Shown piece by piece: positions 15,205 to 16,197 of a stretch of 16,197 nucleotides of DNA (positions are counted from its first letter, which is position 1; each line of letters opens with the position of its first letter). Below the pieces are notes generated by a model that ran no database searches, was not told the origin of the DNA, and was given only the letters and a program-made list of their open reading frames with translations. Made by a program: the position numbers and the translations under genes. Source of the stretch: DATJMJ01 sp035503915 (GTDB taxonomy: Bacteria > Actinomycetota > Acidimicrobiia > Acidimicrobiales > Palsa-688); assembly GCA_035503915.1 (NCBI GenBank), contig DATJSU010000013.1, positions 1 through 16,197 on the forward strand. The letters are read 5' to 3'.

Positions 15205-15584
15205 CGGCACCTGGGCCATTGCTCGCCCATTGGGACCCGCGGACCGCTACGGCGACGAGTTGGGGGAGCGTCAGCTGGTTGGTCAACGGTGCGACCGTGG
15301 CCGGCGCAGAGCAGACCTTGGGCGTAGTAACGATCGAGCCTGGGCAATCGAACCCCCTTCACTTCCATCCCAACTGTGAAGAGATCCTCTACGTGGTCTC
15401 CGGCCAGTGCGAGCATAGGGTCGGCGACCAAAAAGTGGACCTCGGGCCAGGTATGTGCATTTGCATCCCGCGTGGAGCCCCTCACTGTGCTCGGACGACT
15501 AGCAGCGAGCGCCTCGTGGTGGTCGTGTCGTTCTCCTCGCCAGACCGGCAAGTCGTCAACCTCGAAGGTGGCGACCTTGCGTGA
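15201..15584 (+). CDS. Cupin-domain metal-binding protein
   Basis: A 127-aa single-domain cupin. The first cupin motif is complete: Gly48, His54, His56 and Glu61 in NPLHFHPNCEEILYVVSG, ending at Gly68. The second motif follows as GPGMCICIPRGAPH with His95, so a full 3-His/1-Glu metal site is expected. Small cupins beside sugar catabolic genes are often isomerases, epimerases or ligand-binding proteins, and no specific activity can be assigned here. ATG at 15201 overlaps the isomerase stop by 4 bp (ATGA), with GAGGAG about 9 nt upstream inside the previous gene. Its own stop overlaps the GTG of the next gene, so the four genes after the permease form one tightly coupled block. Confidence 0.88.
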   Translation: MTAPGPLLAHWDPRTATATSWGSVSWLVNGATVAGAEQTLGVVTIEPGQSNPLHFHPNCEEILYVVSGQCEHRVGDQKVDLGPGMCICIPRGAPHCARTTSSERLVVVVSFSSPDRQVVNLEGGDLA

Positions 15585-15913
15585 CCCAGCGTGAGGTCGC
15601 GAAGCCCCGCTTTGGCTACCTTCTCGGTGCTGTCCTCGTACTGTCGTTTATCGCTGGCTTTGCGGTCTTCGTACTGTCGGGCGCCAAAGCCAACAAGGGG
15701 ACGACAAGCGCGATCAGTGCCGAGAACGCCGTCATTATGAAAGCGGAGAAGGAAAGCTGCTCCCGGTACGGGACGTACGCGACGATCGCGACCCTGCGGC
15801 GGGAGGGGCTTGTCAAGTTCGACCCCCTCTACAACTCGGTTGTCTACTTGCCGGGCGAGCACTGCGGGACGATCGTCATCGGCTCCCCGGCCTACCAATC
15901 GCCAGCCGGTTGA
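15581..15913 (+). CDS. Small membrane-anchored protein with pilin-head-like domain, unknown function
   Basis: A 110-aa protein with one N-terminal membrane helix (about 12-33, YLLGAVLVLSFIAGFAVFVL) and a short extracytoplasmic part. The basic N-terminus predicts an N-in, C-out orientation. The outer segment contains KAEKESCSRYGTYATIATL, then REGLVKFDPLYNSVVYLPG and HCGTIVIGSPAY. This order (helix, YGTYATI, LxxEGL, Tyr-rich strands) resembles heads of small pseudopilins, but no prepilin peptidase site is visible. Cys60 and Cys95 could form a disulfide. GTG at 15581 overlaps the cupin stop by 4 bp (GTGA), indicating coupling to the sugar operon despite the unrelated protein type. I do not recognise a named family. 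A sensor, adhesin-like or transport-accessory role would be speculation. Confidence 0.75.
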   Translation: MTQREVAKPRFGYLLGAVLVLSFIAGFAVFVLSGAKANKGTTSAISAENAVIMKAEKESCSRYGTYATIATLRREGLVKFDPLYNSVVYLPGEHCGTIVIGSPAYQSPAG

Positions 15914-15930
15914 CCCCGCCCTCGCCCGCG

Positions 15931-15975
15931 GGCCCGAGGGTGCCTGCTGCGGGCCTCCACGCGCGCCGGCGCGTG
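15931..15975 (+). terminator. GC-rich hairpins after the sugar operon: possible terminator region
   Basis: Two inverted repeats follow the last operon stop within 65 bp: GGCCCG/CGGGCC (15931-15936 with 15950-15955) and CACGCGC-GCCG-GCGCGTG (15958-15975, a perfect 7-bp stem with 4-nt loop). Neither is followed by a U-tract, so a classical intrinsic terminator is not shown. Such U-less hairpins between converging genes are common in GC-rich actinobacteria. The rest of the gap, to 16135, is relatively AT-rich, and I see nothing else in it. Confidence 0.4.
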
Positions 15976-16132
15976 CGCCCGTAAGGGGCCGTGGTCGGAA
16001 GTGCTGTGGGGAGCGGACGGCGTCGAGCACAGATTTACCCCCGAAACTGCGGCTCTCAGCTCTTATTTACAGTCTAACTCGCTGAAATGCCTCTGATCTG
16101 CGGATTGACTACTGCGCCTGCGCTATATAGGC

Positions 16133-16164
16133 TCATCAGGTCCTGGCGCACTTCATCAGGTCCT
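16133..16164. repeat. 12-bp direct repeat, 20 bp apart, at the end of the right-edge gene
   Basis: TCATCAGGTCCT occurs perfectly at 16133-16144 and 16153-16164. On the minus strand the outer copy is coding (Lys-Asp-Leu-Met region) and the second supplies the double stop TGATGA, in a different reading frame. A weaker CACCAGGT lies at 16166-16173. This may be a small duplication that created the present stop. Confidence 0.6.
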
Positions 16165-16197
16165 TCACCAGGTAAAACTCGACGGGCCTGTTCACCG
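16136..16197 (-). CDS. C-terminal end of a gene running off the right edge (partial)
   Basis: Reading the minus strand inward from the window edge gives VNRPVEFYLVKDLMKCART followed by two stops (TGATGA). Eighteen of the nineteen complete codons end in G or C, the same bias as the confirmed genes, while the competing frame on this strand is full of A/T-ending codons including TTA. This supports a real gene whose stop is at 16136-16138, converging on the sugar operon. The protein is too short here to identify. A GTG at 16195 could in principle be a start of a tiny ORF, but a partial longer gene is likelier. Confidence 0.45.
   Translation of the reverse strand, partial: VNRPVEFYLVKDLMKCART

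Noticed and set aside
16074..16197. 41-codon open frame on the minus strand ending at TAG 16074-16076
   Set aside because: Codons mostly end in A or T, including TTA, unlike every confirmed gene here. The neighbouring frame ending at 16136 has the expected G/C bias.

Overview
The window reads as a compact, high-GC chromosomal segment from an actinobacterium. The evidence is strong G/C preference at third codon positions, frequent GTG and TTG starts, an F420-type luciferase-like oxidoreductase and a SARP/BTAD-type regulator. The class Acidimicrobiia is a guess from gene content, not something the sequence proves. No rRNA, tRNA, insertion sequence, integrase or CRISPR array is visible.

Layout, left to right. 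(1) 5-4296, minus strand: four genes in one direction, namely an F420-dependent luciferase-like oxidoreductase, a NAD(P)-binding NmrA/SDR-like protein, a PotA-like ABC ATPase and a PotD-like substrate-binding protein. The permeases that would complete this polyamine-type importer are not in the window and may lie beyond its left edge. (2) 4392-7793, plus strand: a 1004-residue regulator (MalT-like ATPase, helical repeats, C-terminal SARP module), then a small helical protein of unknown function. (3) 7822-9177, minus strand: a GH29 alpha-L-fucosidase-like glycosidase. (4) 9390-11796, plus strand: an EAL phosphodiesterase and a membrane GGDEF diguanylate cyclase 7 bp apart, both with intact active-site motifs, so a self-contained c-di-GMP writer/eraser pair. 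(5) 11801-12295, minus strand: a short beta-carbonic anhydrase-like protein, 4 bp from the end of the cyclase gene. (6) 12414-15913, plus strand: a tightly packed five-gene sugar operon (MalG-type permease, Gfo/Idh/MocA oxidoreductase, IolE-like TIM-barrel isomerase/dehydratase, cupin, small membrane-anchored protein). The last three junctions overlap by 4 bp. (7) 15914-16197: GC-rich hairpins and the tail of a minus-strand gene running off the right edge.

Functional reading. The fucosidase and the sugar operon fit import and intracellular oxidation or isomerisation of a carbohydrate or polyol. The operon carries only one of the two permeases such importers need and no binding protein, so it must work with genes elsewhere. 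Inverted repeats sit just upstream of several starts (regulator, small protein, fucosidase, EAL gene, sugar operon) and are the best regulatory candidates. In two cases they overlap the ribosome binding site.

No wholly new system is obvious. The best leads for something undescribed are the regulator with the conserved small protein and its hairpin-masked ribosome binding site, and the sugar operon ending in a translationally coupled pilin-head-like membrane protein.
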